A DNA stretch of 42,526 bases from Myxococcales bacterium (GTDB lineage: Bacteria > Lernaellota > Lernaellaia > Lernaellales > Lernaellaceae), in assembly GCA_012517325.1 (NCBI GenBank), contig JAAYVF010000092.1:1-42526 (forward strand), written 5' to 3'. A program made the position numbers and the translations under genes. The notes beneath the pieces are model-generated. The model saw only the letters and a program-made list of their open reading frames with translations. It was not told where the DNA came from and did not search any database. Position 1 is the stretch's first letter, and each line of letters starts with the position of its first letter. Shown here one piece after another: positions 14,835 through 22,924 of the stretch.

Positions 14835-16304
14835 ATGCAAAAAACGCTAGTCGTGCTGGTTTATACGCGCACGGGTTGGGACATTAAAAATGTCACCGCT
14901 TTGCTGCCTTTGTCGGTGCTGTACCTGGCTCGGCCGCTCAGCCGCGCCGGTTTTCAGCCGGTGATCATCGATCAGCGCATCCAACCCGATTGGGCGGCCC
15001 GATTGGCGGAACTGGCGCCACAAGCCCTGCTGGTGGGCATCAGCGCGATGACCGGCACGCAAATCGCCTGGGGACTGAAAGCGGCCGCGGTGGCGCGCCA
15101 GGCCGCGCCCGCGACCCGAATCGTCTGGGGCGGCATTCACCCCTCGCTGCTGCCGGAACAGACCGCCCGCCATCCCCTGGTCGATTTCGTCGTCCGCGGC
15201 GAAGGCGAAATCACCCTGCCGGAACTGGCCGCCGCCCTGGCCGCGAACGAAGCGCCGCGCCACGTCGCCGGCCTGACCTGGTTCGACGGCGAAACGCTCG
15301 TGCAGACGCCCGACCGCCCGCGCCTCGCCGATCTGAGCGAAGCGTTGATCCCCGATTACGGCGCGCTGCGCGTCGAGGATTACCTCACCACGCAAACGCT
15401 CGGCCTGCGCGACCTGGCCATCACCACCAGCCGCGGCTGCCCGAACGGCTGCCGCTATTGCTACAACCTGCCGTACAACGGTCGCCGGTGGCGCGCCCAA
15501 CCGGCCGAGCAGGTGGTCGAACACATCGCGCAAATAGTGCGGCGCTTCGGCGTGCAGGGCATCTTGATCAAGGACGACAACTTTTACGCCGACCGCCGCC
15601 GGGTCGAAGCGATCGCCGCCGGGCTGAAGAGCCGGAATCTGGCGGTGACGATCCGCGGCGAGTGCCGCGCCGATTACATTGCTCGGCATTGGGACGAACC
15701 GTTTCTGGACTACTTGCGAAACAACGGTTTTCGCGAAATGACCGTCGGCGCCGAAAGCGGCGACGACAAAACGCTGGCGCGGCTGGGCAAGGACATCACG
15801 GTAGCGGATATTCGCGAGGCCAATCGGCGCCTGGGCCGGGCCGGCATCCCGACCAAATTCACCTTCATGACCGGGTTCCCGGAAGAAAGCGAAGCCGCGC
15901 GGCGCCGCACCATCGACCTGATGCTGGAGTTGACCGACGCCAATCCGACGGCCCGCCTGACGCCGCTGCACCTCTATACCCCCTACCCGGGCACGCCGCT
16001 TTTCGCCGAGGCGGTCGCCGCCGGCTACCGGCCGCCCGCCGATCTCGCCGAGTGGGCCGCGGTCAGTTTTCACAATCTCGATCTGCCGTGGATCGATCGG
16101 CGGCTCAGCCGGAAGCTGGAAAAACTCAGCGTGGCGACGTATTTTCTCGACCGGCAGACGGTGGCGGAATACTTCACCGGCCGGCCGCTGATTCAGTGGG
16201 CGGCGCGGCTTTACAGTCGGATCATCCGCTGGCGCGCCCGCCGGATGTTTTTATCCTGCATGCCCGAAACCGCGCTGATCAATTTTTACCGGCAACGCCA
16301 TTAA
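14835..16304 (+). CDS. B12-binding domain radical SAM protein
   Basis: The 489-residue protein has a cobalamin-binding-like Rossmann domain (about 1-140, with [11 protein letters not shown] and VVRGEGE, typical of the BchE-like class). A radical SAM barrel follows, with the cluster motif CPNGCRYC giving Cys202, Cys206 and Cys209. GAESGDD and FMTGFPEE are the conserved later strands. Such enzymes perform methylations, cyclisations or rearrangements on lipids, cofactors and natural products. The substrate cannot be deduced. I chose ATG 14835 over an in-frame TTG at 14796 because the latter lies inside the divergent gene and the promoter predicts a start at 14835. The 3' end overlaps the convergent gene by 26 bp. 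The last 40 residues are basic and hydrophobic, which suggests membrane association. Confidence 0.88.
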   Translation: MQKTLVVLVYTRTGWDIKNVTALLPLSVLYLARPLSRAGFQPVIIDQRIQPDWAARLAELAPQALLVGISAMTGTQIAWGLKAAAVARQAAPATRIVWGGIHPSLLPEQTARHPLVDFVVRGEGEITLPELAAALAANEAPRHVAGLTWFDGETLVQTPDRPRLADLSEALIPDYGALRVEDYLTTQTLGLRDLAITTSRGCPNGCRYCYNLPYNGRRWRAQPAEQVVEHIAQIVRRFGVQGILIKDDNFYADRRRVEAIAAGLKSRNLAVTIRGECRADYIARHWDEPFLDYLRNNGFREMTVGAESGDDKTLARLGKDITVADIREANRRLGRAGIPTKFTFMTGFPEESEAARRRTIDLMLELTDANPTARLTPLHLYTPYPGTPLFAEAVAAGYRPPADLAEWAAVSFHNLDLPWIDRRLSRKLEKLSVATYFLDRQTVAEYFTGRPLIQWAARLYSRIIRWRARRMFLSCMPETALINFYRQRH

Positions 16305-16815
16305 CGCCGGCCGGCTTGGGCGTTTCGACCTTCGCCCGCCCGGCTTCGGCGCGGGCCCGCAAACGCAGCGTCCACCAGATCCAACCGAAAGCGGCGGCTA
16401 AAAGCAGAGCGGACAGCAGGTGCGAGGGCAACCCGTGCCATCCCGCCGCGGGGTAGATGACCACCTCGGTCGGATGCACGGGAAAGCCCTTCGGATCGAA
16501 CAGGCTGTAAAAAATCTCGTTTTGAAAAATCAGCGAAGCGCTCCAGGCGACCACGGCCGTCGCGGCGAAACCGACCAGCGGCCCCCATTCCGCTTTCGCG
16601 TCGCCGATCCGCCCCAGGCGCGAGCCCGACAAGGCGCAACCGATCGAAGCGGCGACCAGGGCGAGGAAGCGGCAAAGCGGCACGGTCACTTCATGGTGCT
16701 GACCGTAATCGCCGGCGCTGCGGGCGAAGAAAATCGTCAGCCAAAGCGCCTCGCCGGCCAGGTAAATACCGGCCGCCACCAAAACGGCGCCGCCGATCAA
16801 ACGCACCAGTTTCAA
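16279..16815 (-). CDS. Small polytopic membrane protein, unknown function
   Basis: The 178-residue protein has about four hydrophobic helices, near residues 6-30, 47-60, 79-95 and 130-150, and a basic Ala-rich tail. I recognise no family. The start is a TTG at 16815 that overlaps the stop of the preceding gene (TTGA) and has AAGGAG five bases upstream. Upstream parts of the same frame read through another gene and are not real. The gene is last in a coupled three-gene minus-strand set and runs 26 bp into the end of the convergent radical SAM gene. A His/Pro-containing extramembrane segment (FPVHPTEVVIYP) lies between the third and fourth helices. Confidence 0.65.
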   Translation of the reverse strand: MKLVRLIGGAVLVAAGIYLAGEALWLTIFFARSAGDYGQHHEVTVPLCRFLALVAASIGCALSGSRLGRIGDAKAEWGPLVGFAATAVVAWSASLIFQNEIFYSLFDPKGFPVHPTEVVIYPAAGWHGLPSHLLSALLLAAAFGWIWWTLRLRARAEAGRAKVETPKPAGVNGVAGKN

Positions 16816-17480
16816 CGCGACTCCTTGCCCCGGCGCCACCAGGCGGCCATCGCCGCCAGGATCGCCGCCACCAATAAAACCGCGCCGAAGGGATCGGCCT
16901 TCGGCAAGGTATCCCGCGCAAAAAAACGATCCAACTGTTCCGGCTGCACCAGCAGGCTGTAGAAAAGCAGTTTGATCGCTTCCAGGCCGACGGCGAAGGC
17001 GAGCAATCCGGCCAGTTTGCGAGCCAGATCCACGACATCGCGCACCGCCAGGCCGAACCGGTCCAACTGTTTCACCGGACCGAAGACGATTTGAAAGCCG
17101 CCGACCGCCAGCAAAAAGGCCGTCAGCGACAAGAGCAGCATTTGCAGCGGATAAATCAGGTGAACCACGACGTTGCCCGCCGTCTTCGGGAGGCTGTCGA
17201 GCAATTGAAACCACTCGCCGTGCAAGAGGGCGAATACGTACATCAACGCCACGCCGGCAACGAAAACCAGCAGTACCAGCAATAACAGAAACAAGGCGGC
17301 CCAAACGAAAAGCGGCACGGCCAACAACTTACTGAATCCGCCTTCGCTCCGCCGTACGTACTGTAACAATTCACTGCGAGCGACGGCGCGCGGCATCAGC
17401 ATCACCCGCAGCGCCGCGATCGCGGCCGCGGCCGCGATCAAGGCGAGCAGGATCAGAATGACGATCATCAACCAATTCAT
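16812..17480 (-). CDS. Membrane protein resembling the YqhA/UPF0114 family
   Basis: The 222-residue protein has an N-terminal signal-anchor-like helix (residues 5-25), further helices near 52-85, 108-132, 150-172 and 198-214, and a charged C-terminus. The central part (LTAFLLAVGGFQIVFGP, then VRDVVDLARKLAG) resembles UPF0114/YqhA proteins, which also join two helices by a segment ending in a D-L-x-x-K-L-like motif. I made this match from memory of the family and hold it loosely. The function of UPF0114 is not established. ATG 17480 follows GGGGAGGGG and overlaps the stop of the upstream gene (ATGA). A longer frame to 17681 is discarded because it runs through that gene. Confidence 0.65.
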   Translation of the reverse strand: MNWLMIVILILLALIAAAAAIAALRVMLMPRAVARSELLQYVRRSEGGFSKLLAVPLFVWAALFLLLLVLLVFVAGVALMYVFALLHGEWFQLLDSLPKTAGNVVVHLIYPLQMLLLSLTAFLLAVGGFQIVFGPVKQLDRFGLAVRDVVDLARKLAGLLAFAVGLEAIKLLFYSLLVQPEQLDRFFARDTLPKADPFGAVLLVAAILAAMAAWWRRGKESR

Positions 17481-18562
17481 CGCCCCTCCCCGTCGGACAA
17501 ACGAATGCGGTTCGTTTCCCGCCATTGCGCATCCCAACCGACCAGGCAGTTCGCCGCCTCCAGACCGATCCAGAGCCGATCCCGGTCGGCCCACAAAACC
17601 CGCGGCGCGCCGCCCAGACCGGTTTCGCGGACGATTTTTCCTCCGGCCGGCTCCAGCGCCACGATGCGGTCGCCGGCCCAATCGGCCGCCACCACGAGGT
17701 CTTGAAACAACACCACATCGGTCAGGCCGCGGCCGACATCGGTTTGCCAGGCTTTGGCGCCATCGGCCAGCCTAAACCCCTCGATCACGCCGTCCTGCCC
17801 GCTGGCCACGATTACCAGATCGCCGTCTAACAAAGCGGCGACCGGCCGTTTGGCGGTGACGGACCGCCATTGCAACTCGCCGTCGGCTCGCCGCAAGCTG
17901 GCGACGCTTTCCGCCTGATCGTTCACCAGGATGAGCGAATCCCCGGCCGGAAGCAGCGACCAACCGCCGCCGGATTCCTCGTGCCAGGTTTCATTGCGAA
18001 ACAACCGCACTTTGTCGTCGACCGCGAGACGCGCCGGCAGAGGTGGCTTTTCGTGCAATATAAACCACTCGAAGGTTCCGTATTCAGGCAGGTAAAAATG
18101 ACGCTTTTTCTCGTCATCAACCCGGCCTTTTAAGAAACCGGCGATCCAGGCGCCGTCCGGCTCCACGGCCATTCCCTGCACATAGCAACTGGGAGAAAAG
18201 GCGATTTCACGCGTCGATAAATCAGCCGCCCGCAACCAGGTGACGACGCCGCGCAACAGACTCAGTACGTAGAAATCGTTCCGTCCGTCGGGGATCAACC
18301 GAAGGGGCCGGGGAACGGTGATCGGCTGCGAGCGCGAAGCAGTGATGGACCAGACTTGATTGCTCTGCATTCGGGCCAGAAAAAGCCGCCCGTCACCGCC
18401 GATCAAATCGTTCATGCCGCCGGTTTTCATCGCCCGCGACCAGACGGCGGAATCGGTGGCGGCAAAACGGAGCATTCCGCCGGCCAGCAACGCCACGGCG
18501 CCGATAAAAAGAAGGCGCCCCATCAAGGGGCGCCTTCCGGAATCGCTGACTGATTTGTTCAT
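17477..18562 (-). CDS. Membrane-anchored beta-propeller (PQQ-like) protein
   Basis: The 361-residue product has one N-terminal hydrophobic helix (MGRLLFIGAVALLAGG at about 14-29) that serves as signal anchor. Propeller blades with PQQ/WD-like alternation follow, such as GELQWRSVTAKRPVAALLDG, AKAWQTDVGRGLTDVVLFQD and IVALEPAGGKIV. It is probably periplasmic and tethered to the inner membrane. Two starts are possible. ATG 18562 has only a weak upstream GGGAC. ATG 18523 lies in the loop of a strong terminator hairpin and follows GGAAGG. The gene sits 46 bp after the Cys-rich lipoprotein gene and is translationally coupled to the membrane gene that follows (ATGA). It contains no obvious enzyme motif. 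An assembly or binding role like BamB would be speculation. Confidence 0.7.
   Translation of the reverse strand: MNKSVSDSGRRPLMGRLLFIGAVALLAGGMLRFAATDSAVWSRAMKTGGMNDLIGGDGRLFLARMQSNQVWSITASRSQPITVPRPLRLIPDGRNDFYVLSLLRGVVTWLRAADLSTREIAFSPSCYVQGMAVEPDGAWIAGFLKGRVDDEKKRHFYLPEYGTFEWFILHEKPPLPARLAVDDKVRLFRNETWHEESGGGWSLLPAGDSLILVNDQAESVASLRRADGELQWRSVTAKRPVAALLDGDLVIVASGQDGVIEGFRLADGAKAWQTDVGRGLTDVVLFQDLVVAADWAGDRIVALEPAGGKIVRETGLGGAPRVLWADRDRLWIGLEAANCLVGWDAQWRETNRIRLSDGEGR
18506..18537 (-). terminator. Intrinsic terminator inside the 5' end of the propeller gene
   Basis: On the minus strand GAAGGCGCCCC (18537-18527) and GGGGCGCCTTC (18521-18511) form a perfect 11-bp stem with the 5-nt loop TTGAT. 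Five T residues follow directly (18510-18506). This is a textbook Rho-independent terminator. It most simply ends the pil/lipoprotein transcript, yet it lies within the coding frame of the next gene. Confidence 0.75.
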
Positions 18563-18608
18563 CGCGGTCGAAGTCCCGCGCACGACACCGTCGAGAATGC
18601 CAAACACC

Positions 18609-19439
18609 TTACTTCGTTGCGGTGTCGTCGTCGGCCGACTCGGTGTCGTCATCCGTGGAGGTGCTTTCACCGGCGGTGACGGTGAACTTGACGCCCGCAA
18701 CCGCGGTGCCGACATCGGCGGACAGTTGGTAAGTCATCTCGGCGCCGCAGACATTCGGGTTCGGGATGCGATATTTCACTTCGCTGATGCCGCGATCGTC
18801 GGTCCGGTCGTAATAGGGATTGGCCAACGGGGCGACCGCGCCGGGCACGTCTTCCGGTTTGTACAAATCGCCGCCGGTGGTAACCCAACGGACCTCGATG
18901 TCGTTCATCGGCACGGAACCGCTGGAGGCCGACGAAGAGCCACCCGTCGCCGCCGAGGAAGTCGAAGTGGAAGTGGCCGCCTGGACCAAGGCGCTGACCA
19001 GCCAGTATTGATAGCCGCAACTGCCTTCCTTAGCCCGGAGGGTATTCTGCGCCTGAAGCTTGTTTTTCCGGATTTCACAATAGGTCAGCCAATAGCTGAG
19101 CGTGTCGCAGACATAGGCGGAGCAATCGCCCTCGGAACCGACCCCCGTGGTTTCCACGCAGGACTGGTAAGTAGAAAGAGCGATCTCGCTGCCTTCTCCA
19201 TCTTGAAGCGAGAGCGCGCAGTTGTCGATGCAAGCCTCACGGAAGGAATTGTAGCAGGAGTTCGGCACATTCCAGGTATCGTCGCAGGCAAACGTGACCG
19301 TCTCTTCGGCATCGTAGCCGACCAAAGTGATCGTTGACCCGGCCGGCGCCATCGCCGGATCGGTTTCGCCACAGCCGAAAATATAGGCGCCAATTGACGC
19401 GAGCAAAACGCCAACTGTGACAACCAACAACCGTTTCAT
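18609..19439 (-). CDS. Cys-rich lipoprotein at the end of the pilMNOPQ operon
   Basis: The 276-residue protein begins with a lipoprotein signal (MKRLLVVTVGVLLASIGAYIFGC). The N-terminal half contains nine further cysteines, with one more in the C-terminal half, enough for five disulfides. A Ser/Thr/Ala-rich linker (about 158-180) follows. The C-terminal domain looks like an Ig-type beta-sandwich (EVKYRIPNPNVCGAEMTYQL), and the end is an Asp-rich tail. ATG 19439 has an excellent GAGGAGG five bases upstream, so the longer frame is rejected. The gene follows pilQ after 60 bp on the same strand and precedes a strong terminator. Position and export suggest a periplasmic or outer-membrane partner of the secretin, perhaps a pilotin-like or gating factor. 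I know of no family that fits. Confidence 0.8.
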   Translation of the reverse strand: MKRLLVVTVGVLLASIGAYIFGCGETDPAMAPAGSTITLVGYDAEETVTFACDDTWNVPNSCYNSFREACIDNCALSLQDGEGSEIALSTYQSCVETTGVGSEGDCSAYVCDTLSYWLTYCEIRKNKLQAQNTLRAKEGSCGYQYWLVSALVQAATSTSTSSAATGGSSSASSGSVPMNDIEVRWVTTGGDLYKPEDVPGAVAPLANPYYDRTDDRGISEVKYRIPNPNVCGAEMTYQLSADVGTAVAGVKFTVTAGESTSTDDDTESADDDTATK

Positions 19440-19499
19440 CAATGCCTCCTCATTAGCTCCGCTTGCGCGGATCCTTGACACCGGGTTCCGTTGGCCCGA

Positions 19500-20975
19500 T
19501 CACACCGCCGGGCGATCGCGCACGATGCGCGGGGTGATAAAGATCAACAGCTCGCTACGCTTTTTAATCTGCTCCCGATCCCGGAAGAAAATGCCCAGCA
19601 CGGGGATCCGGGCCAGCCATGGCACCGCCAATTCGGTGCGCGATTCCTCTTCCGAGAAAATGCCGCCGATCACCGAGGTTTCGCCGTTGCGAACCAGGAC
19701 TTCGGTAACCGCTTCTTTTTTGTCGATCGCCGGGTCGCCGGTCGAGGTCGGAATGGAGGTGTTCGGAGCGTTCTTGGCGATTTCGATCTTCATGATGATG
19801 GATTCGTCAGCCGTGACGTGCGGCGTGACGGTCATGTTCAAGTTGGCTTCGATGAACGACAGCGCCGTTTCGCCCTGTTGCCGGATTTGGAACGGGATGC
19901 TCACGCCTTGGGTGATGCTGGCTTCTTTGTTGTCCAGGGTGGTCACTTCCGGACGCGAGATCACGCGGCCTTCGCCGCGGCTTTCCAAGGCGGAGAGCTG
20001 CAGGTCCAGGGCGATCGTATCGTTGACGCTGCCCAGGGTGATGCCGACGCCGCCGCCGCTGCCCAGGCCGATCGCGGCCGGCAGGTTAACCAGATAGTTG
20101 GCGTTGCTGATGCTGGTGATCGAACCGCCCGCGCCGCTAGTGCCGACGGCGGATTGCGACGAGGCGTTGGTTTGCTGGCCGGAGACTTCCGGACCGGTCA
20201 CGCGCACGGAATTGGGGAAAGCCATGCCCGTCGGATTGCCGTGAGCCGCGTCAGCGGTGTACCGACCGCCCCATTTGATACCCATTTCGCGAGTGAAGTC
20301 GGTGCTGGCTTCCACGATACGCGATTGGATGTAGACCTGGGGGGTCTGGCTGTCGAGGCTGGCGATCAGTTGCTTGGCCTTTTTAATGTTCTTTTCGATA
20401 TCCTGGATGACGATGATGTTCGTGCGCTTGTCCACGTTGGCGACGCCGCGGTTGGACAGAATCGAACGAATCTGAACCAACAGATCATCGGCGCTGGCGT
20501 AGCTCACCGGCACCAACGACATGACCAGCGGCTCCAACTGCAAACCGACCTGTTGGCGCGCCAGTTCTTCCTGCCGTTCGGAGGTCAACGTCGAAATCGG
20601 CGCCACGCGCAGAATGTTGCCCTCACGCTCGATCGCCAGTTTCTTCGTCCGCAGGATGATTTCCAACGCTTGGTCCCAGGGGACGTTGTGCAACTTGATG
20701 GTGAGTTTGCCCTGCACGTCGTCGCCCGCCACGATATTCAGGCCGCTGACTTCGCTGATAATGCGCAAAACGGACTTGATATCGGCGTCTTGGAAATCCA
20801 AGGTAATTTTTTTGCCGAAATATTGCTCTTCGGTGAAGGTGGTGTTTTCCGGGCTGATGAACCCACCTTGCTGCGCAAAGGCTGGAAGGGCGACCAGGAG
20901 CATAAAGAGGGACGCCGCAAACAGACCGGGCAACCGGTTTGCGCGCCCAATGCTTCCGCTTCGCGTCGTGGCCAT
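19500..20975 (-). CDS. pilQ: Type IV pilus secretin PilQ (short form)
   Basis: The 491-residue outer-membrane secretin has a signal peptide ending near ALPAFA. It then has an STN/N0-type domain (ITLDFQDADIKSVLRIISEV), an N1 domain (SLVPVSYASADDLLVQI to IIVIQDIEKNIKKA) and the secretin barrel domain (from VYIQSRIVEA to the conserved VPWLARIPVLGIFF and ELLIFITPRIV). It lacks the AMIN domains usual in proteobacterial PilQ, so it is clearly shorter than those proteins. ATG 20975 is chosen because GAGGAGG lies six bases upstream; an earlier in-frame ATG at 21014 abuts the pilP stop and lacks a site. A Gly/Ser-rich insert (about 260-295) lies within the barrel domain. It forms the pore through which the pilus leaves the cell. 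Confidence 0.93.
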   Translation of the reverse strand: MATTRSGSIGRANRLPGLFAASLFMLLVALPAFAQQGGFISPENTTFTEEQYFGKKITLDFQDADIKSVLRIISEVSGLNIVAGDDVQGKLTIKLHNVPWDQALEIILRTKKLAIEREGNILRVAPISTLTSERQEELARQQVGLQLEPLVMSLVPVSYASADDLLVQIRSILSNRGVANVDKRTNIIVIQDIEKNIKKAKQLIASLDSQTPQVYIQSRIVEASTDFTREMGIKWGGRYTADAAHGNPTGMAFPNSVRVTGPEVSGQQTNASSQSAVGTSGAGGSITSISNANYLVNLPAAIGLGSGGGVGITLGSVNDTIALDLQLSALESRGEGRVISRPEVTTLDNKEASITQGVSIPFQIRQQGETALSFIEANLNMTVTPHVTADESIIMKIEIAKNAPNTSIPTSTGDPAIDKKEAVTEVLVRNGETSVIGGIFSEEESRTELAVPWLARIPVLGIFFRDREQIKKRSELLIFITPRIVRDRPAV

Positions 20976-21014
20976 ATGGAGCCTCCTCAGAAGAATCGTT
21001 GTCTCTGATTCCAT

Positions 21015-21596
21015 CTATTTCACGTTTTCGTCCGACCGAAGTCGGATTTTCATCTCGATCGTTTCCGTGCCGTCCGTCCGCCAGCTGATCCGGGTTTCGG
21101 TAACGACGACCGAATCGTCGAAAATGGCGCGGATGATGCCGCCGTTTTTACCGATCACGTCGCCGACGTGCACGGTATAGGACTTGCCGCTCGGATCTTC
21201 GAAGATCGCCAGCGGATTTTCGGTATCGCGCACAACCCCCACCAGTTTGAAGTAGCGCACTTCATACTTCAGCAAGGGGTTGTCCGACGCGCCGCTCATG
21301 ATCGCCGAGGTCGGTTGATACGGACGGAAGGGATCGGGCTTGTTGATCGGATCGTATTGGTGAACCAGACCCACTTCATCCAGCACTTCCTGGGCGGTGG
21401 TCATTTTAATTTCCGTGGTCGCCGCCGGTGATTGCTGGGGAGTGGCGTTTTTCAACTGCGCCAGCTTCTCTTCCGCCGCTTTTTTGGCGTCTTCGGCGCC
21501 TTTCTTGCCGCCGCCGCCACCGAGCAGGCCGCATGCGGTCAAGGCAAACGCCAAGAGCACCAAAACAACTCCGAATTTTAATCCGCGCAAACGCAT
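21015..21596 (-). CDS. pilP: Pilus alignment lipoprotein PilP
   Basis: The 193-residue lipoprotein has the lipobox LTAC at residues 19-22, a Gly-rich then Lys/Ala/Glu helical linker to about residue 75, and a small beta domain. That domain carries the family segment DPFRPY and a KLVGVV strand with a following VGDVIG turn. PilP bridges the PilN-PilO dimer in the inner membrane to the N-domains of the PilQ secretin. The ATG at 21596 has GGAG nine bases upstream. It lies between pilO (22 bp gap) and pilQ (39 bp gap) in the expected order. Nothing is missing compared with the family. Confidence 0.93.
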   Translation of the reverse strand: MRLRGLKFGVVLVLLAFALTACGLLGGGGGKKGAEDAKKAAEEKLAQLKNATPQQSPAATTEIKMTTAQEVLDEVGLVHQYDPINKPDPFRPYQPTSAIMSGASDNPLLKYEVRYFKLVGVVRDTENPLAIFEDPSGKSYTVHVGDVIGKNGGIIRAIFDDSVVVTETRISWRTDGTETIEMKIRLRSDENVK

Positions 21597-21618
21597 GGTG
21601 TTTTACTCCACCGCGCTG

Positions 21619-22272
21619 TTACAGTTTCTTCTTCTTCGCTTCTTGCTTCTCTAACATATCATCGCCCGGCGACGGCGTTTTCGGCTTCGCCGCCTGGGGC
21701 GGTGGCGCCGCCGGAGCGGCCACCGCGGTTTCGCCGGGGGCCAGGAAACGGAACGTGGTGGCGATGCAATTCGCGGAGATCTGAATCTCGCCGTTGTTGT
21801 CGACGGGGCTCGAGAGCTTCAGATTGCTGATGTTCACCACGCGTTTCAGCTTACTGATTTTATCGAAAAAGATGGCGATATTGTGGTAACCGCCCTTGAT
21901 TTCCAGTTCGATCGGGATTTCGGCGTAAAAATCGCGAGGCACTTCCGCATTGGGAGTGACCTTGTTGATTTCCAGGCCGGAAGCCGAGGCCAGGTCATCC
22001 AAGCTGATCAAGAGCGCCTCAATCTGCTTTTTCTCGGGCAACTGTGCGAGTGATTGACCGAGTTGCTGATTGAGGGTCTCGATTTCCCGCTCGATGGGCT
22101 GCAAGACCTGGGCCACCGCTTTGACCTGGTTAAGTTGCGCCGTCAATTCGGCAAGCTGCTTGTCGGCCTGATCGATCTCGTTTTGCTTGACGCGGAATCC
22201 GAAGATGAAATACGCCAGAAAAACCAGAACGACCAATGCCAGAATTATGACGATCTTGACCGTATTACTCAT
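21619..22272 (-). CDS. pilO: Pilus assembly protein PilO
   Basis: The 217-residue protein has a short cytoplasmic start, one transmembrane helix (about 7-26), a coiled coil (about 30-80, heptad-like Gln/Glu/Leu pattern) and a ferredoxin-like periplasmic domain. The domain contains FYAEIPIELEIKGGYHNIA, the typical PilO core. It ends with a Pro/Ala-rich and Lys-rich tail. PilO pairs with PilN in the inner membrane and connects the cytoplasmic PilM ring to PilP. The start at 22272 follows GAGGGTG. The spacing to pilN is 58 bp and to pilP 22 bp. Confidence 0.93.
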   Translation of the reverse strand: MSNTVKIVIILALVVLVFLAYFIFGFRVKQNEIDQADKQLAELTAQLNQVKAVAQVLQPIEREIETLNQQLGQSLAQLPEKKQIEALLISLDDLASASGLEINKVTPNAEVPRDFYAEIPIELEIKGGYHNIAIFFDKISKLKRVVNISNLKLSSPVDNNGEIQISANCIATTFRFLAPGETAVAAPAAPPPQAAKPKTPSPGDDMLEKQEAKKKKL

Positions 22273-22330
22273 CGAGCACCCTCATTTTTCAAAACCGTCA
22301 GGCTGACGACTCATTCCCGTCTATGCGCGA

Positions 22331-22924
22331 CTACATCTCTTTCAAGACGTTCAACTGACAATTCAACTGGAACGATTTCACCGGCATGCTCGCGGCGCCC
22401 TTGGTCTTGCCGGCTTGCGCCTCCGCGGTCGAGGAAACCAACTCGACGTTGGAGAAGATCGGCGACTTTTCCAGATTTTCCATGAACAGGGCGATTTGCT
22501 TGTGATCCAGCGAGTAGCCGGAAAGCGACATCGAGGAGGTCGTCTCATTCATTTCGGTGACCCACAACTTGGCGGGAATCGCCCCGGCCAATTCGTCGAG
22601 CAACCGCACCGGCCCCGTTTGCCGCTTCTTCAACGTGCTGATGATTTCCAGCTTTTGCGCCAGGGCGTTGCGCTGTTTGCGCGCTTGTTCCACGAGGCCC
22701 TGATGCACTTTGTACTGCTTGATGTCTTCTTGAATTTGCGCCATCTGCTGTTGCCGTTTGTGCAGTTCGTCCACCATGCGCAAATGGATGAATAGCGACG
22801 CCGCTCCGGCGAGGATCACCGCGATCAAGGCGGAAATGATCCAGGTGAACGGAATCTGCCGGGCTACTTTGACCCGTTTCGGCGCTTTTCGCTTAACCTC
22901 GGGGAGTAGGTTTATTCTGATCAT
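22331..22924 (-). CDS. pilN: Pilus assembly protein PilN
   Basis: The 197-residue protein opens with MIRINLLPE, the conserved cytoplasmic motif by which PilN binds a groove of PilM. A transmembrane helix (about 27-47), a coiled coil (about 50-90) and a small periplasmic domain (KLWVTEMNETTSSMSLSGYS and after) follow. The start overlaps the pilM stop by four bases (ATGA), so PilM and PilN are made in a coupled way, as fits their direct contact. All family landmarks are present. Confidence 0.94.
   Translation of the reverse strand: MIRINLLPEVKRKAPKRVKVARQIPFTWIISALIAVILAGAASLFIHLRMVDELHKRQQQMAQIQEDIKQYKVHQGLVEQARKQRNALAQKLEIISTLKKRQTGPVRLLDELAGAIPAKLWVTEMNETTSSMSLSGYSLDHKQIALFMENLEKSPIFSNVELVSSTAEAQAGKTKGAASMPVKSFQLNCQLNVLKEM

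Noticed and set aside
17481-17681. Extended N-terminus for the YqhA-like protein
   Set aside because: The added residues are an out-of-frame reading of the propeller gene, rich in Arg and Gly. ATG 17480 has a G-rich ribosome binding site and begins a membrane helix.
20976-21014. Longer PilQ start at 21014
   Set aside because: It abuts the pilP stop without a ribosome binding site. ATG 20975 has GAGGAGG and gives a normal signal peptide.
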